A stretch of DNA of 64,000 bases, taken from the NCBI GenBank assembly GCA_036227345.1, contig CP109468.1:4588001-4652000 (forward strand), read 5' to 3'. The DNA is from Streptomyces sp. NBC_01463 (lineage in GTDB: Bacteria; Actinomycetota; Actinomycetes; Streptomycetales; Streptomycetaceae). Of this stretch, positions 50,676-59,654 are shown in pieces. How positions within the stretch are numbered: the stretch's first letter is position 1; each line of letters begins with the position of its first letter. The notes below the pieces were generated by a model. It was not told the origin of the DNA. It ran no database searches and saw only the letters and a list, made by a program, of their open reading frames with translations. The position numbers were made by a program, and so were the translations under genes.

Positions 50676-53466
50676 ACCCGTCGTCGGCCAGCCGCCGGAC
50701 CGCTGCCTCGTACCGCCGCACGTACACCGGCTCCGCCGTCACCCGCAGCAGCGCCTCCAGGGCCCGCACCGCGCCCTCGTCGTACCCGGCGCGCTCGGCG
50801 TCCGCCGCCGCCAGGTCCAGCAGTCGGACCCCCTCGTCCTCCGCGCCCAGGGCGAGCCGGGCCTCACCGCTGACCGTCGTCAGCAGCACCCGGCGGGCCG
50901 CCTCCTCCGGCTCGGGCCCCAGATCGAAGGCGGCGCGGGTGGAGTCCAGGGCGTCCTGCGGGCGCCCCGCGGCCAGCTGCATCCGGGCCAGGTGCTGAAG
51001 GGCCAGCATCTCCGTGTGCGCGTCGGGCTCCTTCCGCGCCAGCTCCAGCGCCTGCCCGCAGCCCTCCAACGCCACGTCCAGACCGCCCTGTTCCGCCTGC
51101 ACGATGGCCAGGTTGATCAACGCCGTCGCCTCGCCCAGCCGGTCCCCGGCCCGCCGCGCCAGTCCGGGCGAAGGCTCCAGCAGGTCCGCGGCCTCGGTGA
51201 TCCTGCCCTCCTCGGACAGCACCCAGCCCAGCAGATTGCGCACCCGGGACTCGGCGTACGGATCACTCCGGGCGGCCGCCGCGGCCAGGGCCAGCTCCAG
51301 CATCGGGGCCCAGCCGTCCCGCGCCCGCCACACCACGTGCGGCCACTGGAGCAGGATGATCCGCCAGGCCCGGTCGTCGAGACCCGCGCCGCGGGCAGCG
51401 GCCGCGGCCAGCGACAGGTCCTCGCGCTCGGCCGCCAGCCAGTCCATCGCCGCGGCCCGGTCGGTGAAGTCCCGCACGGCGGCGGGCCGGTGATAACCGT
51501 CCGGCAGCAGGAAGCAGGGCTCGCCGCCCGGTTCGGCCGTGTCCGCGGCGGCCAGCGCGGTGGCGATGTAGTGGTCGAGCACGCCGATGAGCGCGCCGGG
51601 CCCGGCGGCGGGGTCGAGCCCCCGGGCATAGAGGCGCACCAGATCGTGCAGCTCCCAGTGGCCCGGCCCGGTCTCGGCGATCAGATGGGCGGCGGCCAGC
51701 CGCTCCAGGGCGGCCGCGGCGACGACCGGGTTGCTGCCGGCGAGGGCGGCGGCCGTGTACGGGTCGAAGCGGCTGCCCGGATGGTGGCCGAGCCGGGTGA
51801 AGTGGTGGAGGGCGTCCGGTGGAAGCTGCTGCACGGTCAGCCGCAGCGCTGCGGAGACCCCGGTGTCCTCCACGGCGAGCAGCGACAGCCGGCTCCGCTC
51901 GTCGGCCAGCTCGTCGGCCATCGCGGCGAGCGTCCACTGCGGGCGGCCCGCCAGCCGGGCCGCCGTGACCCGCAGCGCGAGCGGCAGTCCGCCGCAGAGT
52001 TCGGCGAGCCGCCGGGCCGCCACCGGTTCGGCGCGCACCCGCTCCTCGCCGAGCACCCCGGCCAGCAGCGCGGTCCCGTCCAATGGTTCGAGCACGTCCA
52101 GCGGGACCGGAACGGCGGCGTCGGACGCGATGAGCCCCTCCAGCCGGTGCCGGCTGGTGATCAGCGTGACGCAGTCGGCGCCGCCCGGCAGCAGCTGCCG
52201 GACCTGCGCGGAGTCACGGACGTTGTCGAGGACGACGAGCAGGCTGAGCCGGTCGGTCAGCGAGCGGAAGAGCGCCGCGGAGCCGGCCACGGACTCCGGG
52301 ACCCGGCGCGGCGCCACACCGAGGGCGAGCAGGAACTCGCGCAGGACTTCGAGGGTGGTCGGCTCACCGGTGTCGCCGAACCCGCGCAGATCCGCGAAGA
52401 GCCGCCCGTCCGGGAAGGCGGCGGGGGACCGGCGCGCCCAGTGCAGGGCCAGCGCGGTCTTGCCGACGCCGGCCGGCCCGGTGAGCAGACAGACGGGCGC
52501 CTCGCCCGCCGCCGCCCGGGAGAGCGCGGTGAGTTCGGCGCCGCGCCCGTGGAAACCGCGCGGAGCCCGCGGCAGCAGATCGGTGGGGTGCGCCGGTCCC
52601 CCGGGGTGCGACGGCGGCACGGCGCGCGGGGGGCGGGGCGGCGCGACGGGTCCGGACACCCCGGCGGTCCGACGGGACTCCGGTTCCGGTTCCGGCCCCG
52701 CGCCCTGCCCGGCGGCCGCCGGGTCCGGGTCGCCGCGCAGGATCTGCGCGTACGCGTCGGCCAGTTCACGACCCGGGTCGATGCCCAGCTCGTCGGCGAG
52801 CAGCCGGCGCGTGCGGTGGAACCGGTCGAGCGCCTCGGACTGGCGCCCCGACCGGTACAGCGCCGTCATCAGGGCCGCGGCGAGGGACTCCCGCAGCGGC
52901 TGGGCATCGGCCTCGGCCCGCAGCACGGCCGCCGCCCGGTGGTGCTCCCCCAGCACGGCGTAGGCGTGCGCCAGTTGCTCGACCGTCGTCAGCCGGGACT
53001 CCTCCAGCGCGTGCGCCGCCGCCTGGAGCGGTGTGCTGGCGTACGTACCGGTGAGCGCGGGGCCCTGCCACAGGGACAGCGCCTCCTTCAGCATGAGCAC
53101 CGTGTCGGCCGGGCTGCGCTGCTCCCGGGCCAGCATCAGCAGTTCCTCGAACCGCTGGGAGTCCAGGAGGGTCTCCGGCGCCCGCAGCACGTACGCGTCG
53201 CCGAGCGTGGCCAGTTCGACCCCGTACGCCTCCGCGTCCGCGCCCGTGAGCAGCGCGCGCAGCCGGGACACATGGCCCTGGATGACCGTGCGGGCGTGCA
53301 GCGGCGGGGCGTCGTCCCACAGACAGTCCGTCAGCCGCGCCATGGACACCGGTGTGTTGGCGCGGAGCAGAAGGGCGGCGAGCAGGCTGCGCCGCTTGGC
53401 GGGGCCCAGTGGCAGCGGGCCGGTCAGCGTGTCGACGCAGACCGTGCCGAGCAACCGGAACTCCAC
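50674..53466 (-). CDS. AfsR-type SARP regulator (BTAD, NB-ARC, TPR)
   Basis: A 930-aa regulator. Residues 1-95 form an OmpR-like winged helix (L-G-P-A-K-R-R-S-L-L-A-A-L-L-L near 22-36, then V-I-Q-G-H-V-S-R-L-R near 62-71). The BTAD domain spans about 98-245 (L-G-I-D-P-G-R-E-L). After a Pro-rich linker, an NB-ARC ATPase has Walker A G-P-A-G-V-G-K-T-A near 322-330 and Walker B L-L-V-V-L-D-N-V near 402. Residues 690-930 are TPR-like helices. The architecture is that of AfsR, which activates secondary metabolism. No biosynthetic cluster lies in this window, so it is either a global or an orphan regulator. Confidence 0.92.
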   Translation of the reverse strand: MEFRLLGTVCVDTLTGPLPLGPAKRRSLLAALLLRANTPVSMARLTDCLWDDAPPLHARTVIQGHVSRLRALLTGADAEAYGVELATLGDAYVLRAPETLLDSQRFEELLMLAREQRSPADTVLMLKEALSLWQGPALTGTYASTPLQAAAHALEESRLTTVEQLAHAYAVLGEHHRAAAVLRAEADAQPLRESLAAALMTALYRSGRQSEALDRFHRTRRLLADELGIDPGRELADAYAQILRGDPDPAAAGQGAGPEPEPESRRTAGVSGPVAPPRPPRAVPPSHPGGPAHPTDLLPRAPRGFHGRGAELTALSRAAAGEAPVCLLTGPAGVGKTALALHWARRSPAAFPDGRLFADLRGFGDTGEPTTLEVLREFLLALGVAPRRVPESVAGSAALFRSLTDRLSLLVVLDNVRDSAQVRQLLPGGADCVTLITSRHRLEGLIASDAAVPVPLDVLEPLDGTALLAGVLGEERVRAEPVAARRLAELCGGLPLALRVTAARLAGRPQWTLAAMADELADERSRLSLLAVEDTGVSAALRLTVQQLPPDALHHFTRLGHHPGSRFDPYTAAALAGSNPVVAAAALERLAAAHLIAETGPGHWELHDLVRLYARGLDPAAGPGALIGVLDHYIATALAAADTAEPGGEPCFLLPDGYHRPAAVRDFTDRAAAMDWLAAEREDLSLAAAAARGAGLDDRAWRIILLQWPHVVWRARDGWAPMLELALAAAAARSDPYAESRVRNLLGWVLSEEGRITEAADLLEPSPGLARRAGDRLGEATALINLAIVQAEQGGLDVALEGCGQALELARKEPDAHTEMLALQHLARMQLAAGRPQDALDSTRAAFDLGPEPEEAARRVLLTTVSGEARLALGAEDEGVRLLDLAAADAERAGYDEGAVRALEALLRVTAEPVYVRRYEAAVRRLADDG

Positions 53467-53589
53467 GTACGGCTTCCCTTCCGGGTGGGACGCGCCCGGT
53501 GCCGGGTCACGGACAGATGACCAGAATATCCGTGATGGCGGGTCACCGGCCCCGGGGCGGGCCCGGTGACCGGGCCGCGCCCGTCGGGG

Positions 53590-53808
53590 TCACAGCCGGC
53601 GTTCGTCCTCGGACACCACGGTGGTGGTGGGGGGTACGACCATGCGGCGGCGCCGCATCACGCTGGCGTAGACGAAGACTCCGATGATGCCGACGATCAT
53701 CATGATCCAACCGACCAGGTCGACGTTGACGGTGTCCAGTTCCCAGTCGGTGGCAAAAGCGAGTATCGCCCCCGCGCCGATGAGAATGAAGCATCCTCCG
53801 AGTCCCAT
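53590..53808 (-). CDS. DUF6458-like small membrane protein
   Basis: A 72-aa protein with two transmembrane helices: G-C-F-I-L-I-G-A-G-A-I-L-A-F-A near 5-19 and V-G-W-I-M-M-I-V-G-I-I-G-V-F-V-Y near 32-47, followed by a basic R-R-R-R stretch and a polar tail. ATG 53808 follows GAGGAGGCGGG. The pattern matches the small DUF6458 family common in actinomycetes. Unknown function. Confidence 0.82.
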   Translation of the reverse strand: MGLGGCFILIGAGAILAFATDWELDTVNVDLVGWIMMIVGIIGVFVYASVMRRRRMVVPPTTTVVSEDERRL

Positions 53809-53908
53809 GAATCCCGCCTCCTCGACGGACCGGAGGCTCCGGGCCGTGTACGCAGCGGGTACCCGGCCCGGCCGCGACCATGCGCGCCGGGCCGGTGCCG
53901 GGCTGAGG

Positions 53909-55207
53909 TCAGCCCGCGAGGAACGACGCCAGGGCGTTCGCCAGGTGGTACGGGTCGTCGGCGCCGCACAGCTCACGGGCGCTGTGCATGGACAGGATGG
54001 CCACGCCGATGTCGACGGTCTGGATGCCGTGCCGGGCCGCGGTGATCGGGCCGATCGTCGTGCCGCACGGCATCGAGTTGTTGGAGACGAACGTCTGCCA
54101 CGGCACGCCCGCCTTCTCGCACGCCGCCGCGAACACGGCCCGGCCGCTGCCGTCGGTCGCGTACCGCATGTTGACGTTGACCTTGAGGATCGGTCCGCCG
54201 TTGACGACCGGGTGGTGCGTCGGGTCGTGGCGCTCCGCGTAGTTGGGGTGGATCGCGTGGCCGGTGTCCGAGGAGAGGCAGACGGTGCCGGCGAAGGCGC
54301 GCGCCCGGTCCTCGTACGTACCGCCGCGGGCGAACACCGAGCGCTCCAGGACCGTGCCGAGCAGCGGTCCGTCGGCGCCGGTGTCGGACTGCGAGCCGTT
54401 CTCCTCGTGGTCGAAGGCGGCCAGCACCGGGATGTACGGGATCTCGGCGTCGGGCTGCCCGGCGACGGCGGCCAGCGCGGCGGTCGCCGCGTGCACCGAG
54501 AGGAGGTTGTCCATGCGCGGACCGGCGACCAGTTCGCGGTCGCGGCCCAGGTAGGACGGTGCCTCGACGGGGTGCGGCATCAGGTCCCAGCCGGTGATGT
54601 CCTCGGCGTCGACACCCGCCTCCTCGGCGACGAACCGGATGAGGTCGCCCTCCTCGACGTCCCCGAGCCCCCAGATCGGCTGCATGTGCTTCTGGCGGTC
54701 GAGCTTGAGCCCGTCGGGGTTGGCCGAGCGGTCCAGGTGCACGGCCAGCTGCGGGACGCGCAGCAGCGGCCGGTCGATGTTCACCAGCCGGTGCGTGCCG
54801 TCGCGCAGGGAGATCCGTCCGGCGAGCCCGAGGTCGCGGTCCAGCCAGGTGTTGAGGAGCGTGCCGCCGTAGACCTCCACGGCGATCTGGCGCCAGCCGT
54901 ACGCGCCGGTGTCGGGAAGCGGCTTCACCCGCAGGTTCGGCGAGTCGGTGTGCGCGCCGGCGATCCGGAACGGGGTGTGCGCCCCGGCGCCCTCCGGCAC
55001 GTACCAGGCCACGATCGCGCCGCCGCGCAGGACGTACTTCCCGCCGGTGGTCCCGTCCCAGGCCGCGATCTCCTCGACCTGCCGGAATCCGGCCTTCTCC
55101 AGCCGTGCCGCGGCGCTGGCCACGGCGTGGTACGGGGAGGGGGCGGACATCAGGAAAGCCATCAGGTCATCGGTGTGGCTGCGGTCGAACCGGAGGGAGG
55201 AACTCAT
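53909..55207 (-). CDS. M18 family aminopeptidase
   Basis: A 432-aa zinc aminopeptidase (aspartyl-aminopeptidase type). Start ATG 55207; TACAGT lies seven bases upstream, so the message is likely leaderless. Metal and catalytic motifs are H86-T-D88-S-P, D-x-E-E-N-G near 310 (F-D-H-E-E-N-G-S) and S-M-H-S-A-R-E-L near 404 with a metal His. G-A-H-T-D-S-P-N-L and S-N-N-S-M-P-C-G-T near 365 are characteristic M18 features. It probably works in cytoplasmic peptide turnover. Confidence 0.93.
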   Translation of the reverse strand: MSSSLRFDRSHTDDLMAFLMSAPSPYHAVASAAARLEKAGFRQVEEIAAWDGTTGGKYVLRGGAIVAWYVPEGAGAHTPFRIAGAHTDSPNLRVKPLPDTGAYGWRQIAVEVYGGTLLNTWLDRDLGLAGRISLRDGTHRLVNIDRPLLRVPQLAVHLDRSANPDGLKLDRQKHMQPIWGLGDVEEGDLIRFVAEEAGVDAEDITGWDLMPHPVEAPSYLGRDRELVAGPRMDNLLSVHAATAALAAVAGQPDAEIPYIPVLAAFDHEENGSQSDTGADGPLLGTVLERSVFARGGTYEDRARAFAGTVCLSSDTGHAIHPNYAERHDPTHHPVVNGGPILKVNVNMRYATDGSGRAVFAAACEKAGVPWQTFVSNNSMPCGTTIGPITAARHGIQTVDIGVAILSMHSARELCGADDPYHLANALASFLAG

Positions 55208-55214
55208 GTTCTTC

Positions 55215-55220
55215 ACTGTA
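55215..55220 (-). promoter_or_regulatory. -10 hexamer TACAGT for a leaderless transcript
   Basis: TACAGT on the minus strand, seven bases before ATG at 55207. Confidence 0.5.
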
Positions 55221-55268
55221 ACCAGACCCGGCCGGGACGATTCACCGTCGTCCCCCCGGGTGCCGCCG

Positions 55269-55937
55269 CTATCCTCCGGTGACGCCCGCGGACGGCTTGT
55301 CGCCGTCCTGTGCCTGCTGGGCGCGCTCGGCGAACATGGCGGCGAGGTCCTTCACCTCCTGGTCGGAGACGGCCTTCTCGCCCTGGGTGCCGGTGCTGAT
55401 GCCGAGCACGGTCGTGCCGACCCGGAGCTGGGTGATGGTGGCCGGGCCGCCCATCGTGCCCGTCGCGGCGCGGTTGGCCTCGCGCTCGGCGCCCGGCTCG
55501 CCGATCTTCACGGGCACCGCGCCCACGCCGACCCGGTCCCCGCCGTAGTACTCGGCGATCGCGTCATAGGCGGCGTCGGCGGTCTTCTCGTCCTTGTAGG
55601 CGAGCACCCAGTAGTTGAGCGAGGTGACGTCGGGCTTGCGCACGTAGGCGGCGACGCCGTAGAACGTGATCTCGCCGCAGGCCGTCGCCCGCTTCTTCTT
55701 GTCCTTCGTCAGGCAGAACGCCGGCGGGTACTCCGGCACCGGTTCCTGCGCATCGGGCTCCAGCTGCGTCCGCCAGCCCGGCATCGCCTTCGCGTCCGGC
55801 AGGACCGAGACCACCTCCGCCTTGCCGAGCGCCTTCGCGGCCGCCTCCTCGCCCCCGCCCCCGCACCCCGCGAGCACCAGCGCCGCCGCTCCGGCCGCCA
55901 CACCCCGTACGTACCACCGCTCGCTCGCACGCCTCAT
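55269..55937 (-). CDS. Lipoprotein of unknown function
   Basis: A 222-aa lipoprotein. Signal peptide with lipobox L-A-G-C (Cys25). The mature part has a cystine candidate (C-L-T-K-D-K-K-K-R-A-T-A-C-G near 75-87), then Y-W-V-L-A-Y-K-D-E-K-T-A-D-A-A-Y near 109-124. I do not recognise a named domain; the length and Cys pair recall sensor-type lipoproteins of Streptomyces. It lies 62 bp from the aminopeptidase gene start, on the same strand downstream of the acyl-CoA dehydrogenase and its terminator. Confidence 0.8.
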   Translation of the reverse strand: MRRASERWYVRGVAAGAAALVLAGCGGGGEEAAAKALGKAEVVSVLPDAKAMPGWRTQLEPDAQEPVPEYPPAFCLTKDKKKRATACGEITFYGVAAYVRKPDVTSLNYWVLAYKDEKTADAAYDAIAEYYGGDRVGVGAVPVKIGEPGAEREANRAATGTMGGPATITQLRVGTTVLGISTGTQGEKAVSDQEVKDLAAMFAERAQQAQDGDKPSAGVTGG

Positions 55938-55988
55938 GCGCCGGCCTCCCCCTCGTCGGTCCGTCCGATCATAGAGAGGGCGTACGAC

Positions 55989-56027
55989 AGCACCGCCGCC
56001 CGGAAAACGTCTCCGGGCGGCGGTGCT
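55989..56027 (-). terminator. Terminator after the long acyl-CoA dehydrogenase gene
   Basis: AGCACCGCCGCCCGGA (55989-56004) pairs perfectly with 56012-56027 around a 7-nt loop, 24 bp after the gene's stop (minus strand). Confidence 0.85.
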
Positions 56028-56050
56028 GGGTGGTCCAGAAGGGCGAGGTC

Positions 56051-57877
56051 CTAGAACGCGGCCTCGTCCAGCTCCATCAGGGAGTTGTCCACGGCCTCGG
56101 CGAGTGCGCGCTCGGCGCCGACGCCCGGCAGGATGTTCGCGGCGAAGAACTTCGCGGCGGCGATCTTGCCCTGGTAGAAGGCGACGTCCTTCGCGGAGGC
56201 GGTCGGCAGCTTCTCGGCGGCCACGGCCGCGCCCCGGAGCAGCAGGTAACCGACGACGACATCGCCGGAGGCCAGCAGCAGACGGGTCGAGTTGAGGCCG
56301 ACCTTGTAGATGTTCTTGACGTCCTCGCCGGTCGCGGTGAGGTCGGTGATCATCGTGCCGACGATCGCCTCCAGGTCCACGGCCGCCTTCGCGAGGTGGT
56401 CCAGCGAACCGGCCAGCTCCTCGTTGCCCTGGGCGCCCGCGAGGAACTTCTTGATCTCCTCGGAGAGCGCGTTGAGCGAGGCGCCCTGGTCGCGGACGAT
56501 CTTCCGGAAGAAGAAGTCCTGGCCCTGGATGGCCGTGGTGCCCTCGTACAGCGTGTCGATCTTGGCGTCACGGATGTACTGCTCGATCGGGTACTCCTGG
56601 AGGTACCCGGAGCCGCCGAAGGTCTGGAGCGACTGGGCCAGCTGCTCGTAGGACTTCTCCGAGCCGTAGCCCTTCACGATCGGGAGCAGCAGGTCGTTGA
56701 GACCGTGCAGCGCCTTCGCGTCCTCGCCCGCGGCCTCCTTCTCCTGGATCGCGTCCTGGACGGAGGCGGTGTACAGCACGAGGGAGCGCATGCCCTCGGC
56801 GTAGGCCTTCTGCGTCATCAGCGAGCGGCGCACGTCGGGGTGGTGCGTGATGGTGACCTTGGGGGCCGCCTTGTCCATGAACTGCGACAGGTCGGTGCCC
56901 TGGACGCGCTCCTTGGCGTACTCCAGCGCGTTCAGGTAGCCCGTGGAGAGGGCGGCGATGGCCTTCGTGCCGACCATCATGCGGGCGAACTCGATGATGC
57001 GGAACATCTGGCGGATGCCGTCGTGCTTGTCGCCGATGAGCCAGCCCTTGGCGGGGTGCCGGTCGCCGAACGTCATCTCGCAGGTGTTGGACGCCTTGAG
57101 GCCCATCTTGTGCTCGACGTTGGTCGCGTACACGCCGTTGCGCTCGGCCAGCTCGCCGGTGGTCCAGTCGAAGTGGAACTTCGGGACCATGAAGAGCGAG
57201 AGGCCCTTGGTGCCCGGGCCCGCACCCTCGGGACGCGCCAGGACGTAGTGGAGGATGTTCTCGGACATGTCGTGCTCGCCCGAGGTGATGAAGCGCTTCA
57301 CGCCCTCGATGTGCCAGGAGCCGTCCTCCTGCTCGACGGCCTTCGTCCGGCCCGCGCCGACGTCGGAGCCGGCGTCCGGCTCGGTCAGCACCATCGTCGA
57401 GCCCCACTGCTTCTCGACGGCGATCTCGGCGATCTTCTTCTGCGCCTCGTTGCCCTCCTCGAAGAGGATGCCGGCGAAGGCGGGACCGGAGGAGTACATC
57501 CACACGGCCGGGTTGGCGCCGAGCAGCAGCTCCGCGTAGCCCCAGATCAGGGAGCGGGGGGCGGTGGTGCCGCCGATCTCCTCGGGGACGCCCAGACGCC
57601 AGTACTCGGAGTCCATGAAGGCCTGGTACGACTTCTTGAAGGTGTCCGGAACCGGTGCGGTGTTCGTCTCGGGGTCGAAGACCGGCGGGTTGCGGTCGGC
57701 GTCGGCGTAGGAGTCGGCGAGCTCGTTCTCCGCGAGGCGGACGACCTCGTCGAGGATGCTCTTCGCGGTCTCGACGTCCATCTCCGCGAACGGTCCGGTG
57801 CCGTACAGCTTGTCGCGCCCGAGGACCTCGAAGAGGTTGAACTCGATGTCGCGGAGATTCGACTTGTAGTGCCCCAT
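56051..57877 (-). CDS. Long-type acyl-CoA dehydrogenase (FadE5-like)
   Basis: A 608-aa acyl-CoA dehydrogenase of the long FadE class. The dehydrogenase core is at about 60-450: [12 protein letters not shown] near 163-174, F-I-T-S-G-E-H-D near 199-206 and the catalytic Glu at about E445 (L-Y-E-G-T-T-A-I-Q). A C-terminal helical domain of about 140 residues, as in FadE5-like enzymes, completes it. It should start beta-oxidation of medium or long acyl-CoAs. A TTACTGACGGGTAGC element (57966-57980) upstream may be a promoter/operator. Confidence 0.93.
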   Translation of the reverse strand: MGHYKSNLRDIEFNLFEVLGRDKLYGTGPFAEMDVETAKSILDEVVRLAENELADSYADADRNPPVFDPETNTAPVPDTFKKSYQAFMDSEYWRLGVPEEIGGTTAPRSLIWGYAELLLGANPAVWMYSSGPAFAGILFEEGNEAQKKIAEIAVEKQWGSTMVLTEPDAGSDVGAGRTKAVEQEDGSWHIEGVKRFITSGEHDMSENILHYVLARPEGAGPGTKGLSLFMVPKFHFDWTTGELAERNGVYATNVEHKMGLKASNTCEMTFGDRHPAKGWLIGDKHDGIRQMFRIIEFARMMVGTKAIAALSTGYLNALEYAKERVQGTDLSQFMDKAAPKVTITHHPDVRRSLMTQKAYAEGMRSLVLYTASVQDAIQEKEAAGEDAKALHGLNDLLLPIVKGYGSEKSYEQLAQSLQTFGGSGYLQEYPIEQYIRDAKIDTLYEGTTAIQGQDFFFRKIVRDQGASLNALSEEIKKFLAGAQGNEELAGSLDHLAKAAVDLEAIVGTMITDLTATGEDVKNIYKVGLNSTRLLLASGDVVVGYLLLRGAAVAAEKLPTASAKDVAFYQGKIAAAKFFAANILPGVGAERALAEAVDNSLMELDEAAF

Positions 57878-57965
57878 GGGAAGGCTCCGTAATCAATAGC
57901 AGTGGCGCGCAGCGCCCCGTGGAGGGGTGGCCCGGACGGACGTATCAGCTGTTCCCTACGATGAT

Positions 57966-57980
57966 GCTACCCGTCAGTAA
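57966..57980 (-). promoter_or_regulatory. Candidate promoter/operator of the long acyl-CoA dehydrogenase
   Basis: On the minus strand TTACTGACGGGTAGC, with TTGCGT 15 bases before TAGCAT, which could be -35 and -10. The TAC...GTA ends are inverted, so a TetR- or GntR-type site is possible. Weak evidence. Confidence 0.35.
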
Positions 57981-58016
57981 TAAGACGCAACCCCTCAAGG
58001 GCCAGATGTGTCCGAT

Positions 58017-58022
58017 TACTCT
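58017..58022 (+). promoter_or_regulatory. -10 hexamer TACTCT for a leaderless transcript
   Basis: TACTCT, seven bases, then ATG at 58030. Confidence 0.5.
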
Positions 58023-58029
58023 TTGCCTC

Positions 58030-58470
58030 ATGTACGGCTACGACCAGAATCAGGGCGCACAGCAGCCGATGGGTGGCGGCTACGGCGAGCAGCCGCTGTA
58101 TCCCGAACCCTCGCCGCCCTCGCTGGGCGACGCGGTACGGGCCTTCACGACCGGCTCGCTGGCCGCCGAGGACTTCCAGCAGATCTTCGCGACGTCGAAG
58201 GTCTACTGCCCGCGCGGTGACAATCCGGGCTTCCTCGCGCTGCACAACACCCAGCAGCCCGTGATCCCGATGTTCACCACGCTCAAGGAGCTGAGGCTGT
58301 ACGCGGGCAAGGAGTCCAAGTACTTCGTGATCACCGGCGCCGAGGTGATCGACCTGCTGCCCACCGGCTACGGCTTCGTCCTGGACATGGAGGGCGAGCA
58401 CCGGATGGTCTTCGACGCCAAGGCCGTCGAGCAGATGGTCGACTTCGCCATGCGCCGCATGTACGGCTGA
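58030..58470 (+). CDS. SseB-like domain protein
   Basis: A 146-aa protein from ATG 58030 (leaderless layout). The first ~30 residues are Gln/Gly/Pro-rich (M-Y-G-Y-D-Q-N-Q-G). The folded part resembles the SseB N-terminal domain: V-I-P-M-F-T-T-L-K-E-L near 79-89, and G-Y-G-F-V-L-D-M near 112-119. SseB-like proteins in actinomycetes have no settled role. It is expressed divergently from the long acyl-CoA dehydrogenase. Confidence 0.75.
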   Translation: MYGYDQNQGAQQPMGGGYGEQPLYPEPSPPSLGDAVRAFTTGSLAAEDFQQIFATSKVYCPRGDNPGFLALHNTQQPVIPMFTTLKELRLYAGKESKYFVITGAEVIDLLPTGYGFVLDMEGEHRMVFDAKAVEQMVDFAMRRMYG

Positions 58471-58481
58471 CCGCAGACCTC

Positions 58482-58521
58482 CACGAAGGGGCCCGTACCG
58501 ATCGGTACGGGCCCCTTCGTG
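58482..58521. terminator. Perfect 40-bp palindromic terminator
   Basis: CACGAAGGGGCCCGTACCGA at 58482-58501 is exactly inverted at 58502-58521, 11 bp after the SseB-like gene's stop. Confidence 0.9.
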
Positions 58522-58613
58522 CTGCCTGACGCGGCACGGGAATGGACGACGCCTTGCAGGATGTTCACCATTCAACTAAATTGGTTCCAGAACAATCCCC
58601 GGAGGTGGCTTCC

Positions 58614-59570
58614 ATGCCCGCAGTGACCGTCGAAAACCCGCTGACCCTGCCCAAGGTCGTCGCCGCCGGCGACGCAGCGGCCCGTCCCGTGCTCGCCGTG
58701 ACCACGGCGCCGAGCGGGTTCGAGGGCGAGGGCTTCCCGGTCCGCCGCGCCTTCGCGGGGATCAACTACAAGTACCTCGACCCGTTCATCATGATGGACC
58801 AGATGGGTGAGGTGGAGTACGCCGCCGGAGAGCCGAAGGGCACCCCCTGGCACCCGCACCGCGGCTTCGAGACCGTGACCTACCTGATCGACGGCACCTT
58901 CGTGCACCAGGACTCCAACGGGGGCGGCGGCACCATCCGCAACGGCGACACCCAGTGGATGACGGCCGGATCCGGGCTGCTCCACATCGAGGCGCCGCCG
59001 GAGTCCCTCGTCACGTCGGGCGGCCTCTTCCACGGCCTCCAGCTCTGGGTGAACCTGCCCAAGGCCGACAAGATGATGGCCCCGCGCTACCAGGACATCC
59101 GTGGCGGCCAGGTCCAGCTGCTCGCCTCCCCCGACGGCGGCGCGCTGCTCCGGGTGATCGCGGGCGAGCTCGACGGCCACGAGGGCCCGGGCATCACCCA
59201 CACCCCCATCACGATGATCCACGCCACCGTGCGCCCCGGCGCCGAGGTGACGCTGCCGTGGCGCGAGGACTTCAACGGCCTCGCGTACGTGCTGGCGGGC
59301 CGCGGCACCGTCGGCCAGGAGCGCCGTCCCGTCCACATGGGCCAGACCGCGGTCTTCGGCACCGGCTCCTCGCTGACCGTCCGCGCGGACGAGCAGCAGG
59401 ACGGGAACACCCCGGACCTGGAGGTCGTGCTGCTCGGCGGCCGTCCCATCCGGGAGCCGATGGCGCACTACGGGCCGTTCGTGATGAACAGCCAGGCCGA
59501 ACTGAAGCAGGCCTTCGAGGACTTCCAGGCCGGCCGCCTCGGCACGGTGCCCGCCGTCCACGGAATGTGA
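58614..59570 (+). CDS. Pirin family protein
   Basis: A 318-aa bicupin. ATG 58614 follows GGAGGTGG. The N-terminal cupin shows H-P-H-R-G-F-E-T-V-T-Y near 80-90 and H-I-E near 123, the metal ligands of pirin (two His in H-P-H, one His, one Glu). W-M-T-A-G-S-G-L-L-H near 114-123 is also conserved. Some pirins are quercetin dioxygenases; others act as regulators. The region just upstream (58570-58592) is unusually A+T-rich and holds the promoter. Confidence 0.93.
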   Translation: MPAVTVENPLTLPKVVAAGDAAARPVLAVTTAPSGFEGEGFPVRRAFAGINYKYLDPFIMMDQMGEVEYAAGEPKGTPWHPHRGFETVTYLIDGTFVHQDSNGGGGTIRNGDTQWMTAGSGLLHIEAPPESLVTSGGLFHGLQLWVNLPKADKMMAPRYQDIRGGQVQLLASPDGGALLRVIAGELDGHEGPGITHTPITMIHATVRPGAEVTLPWREDFNGLAYVLAGRGTVGQERRPVHMGQTAVFGTGSSLTVRADEQQDGNTPDLEVVLLGGRPIREPMAHYGPFVMNSQAELKQAFEDFQAGRLGTVPAVHGM

Positions 59571-59624
59571 GTCCCGCTGCCGCCGTATGACGGTCCATCA
59601 CCCGTACGGCGGCACGGGCGGGAC
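59571..59624. terminator. Terminator after the pirin gene
   Basis: GTCCCGCTGCCGCCGTA (59571-59587) pairs with 59605-59624, with a 3-nt bulge, right after the pirin stop codon. Confidence 0.75.
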
Positions 59625-59654
59625 ACGGCTCCCGCGGCGTGATCGGCTGAGGGG

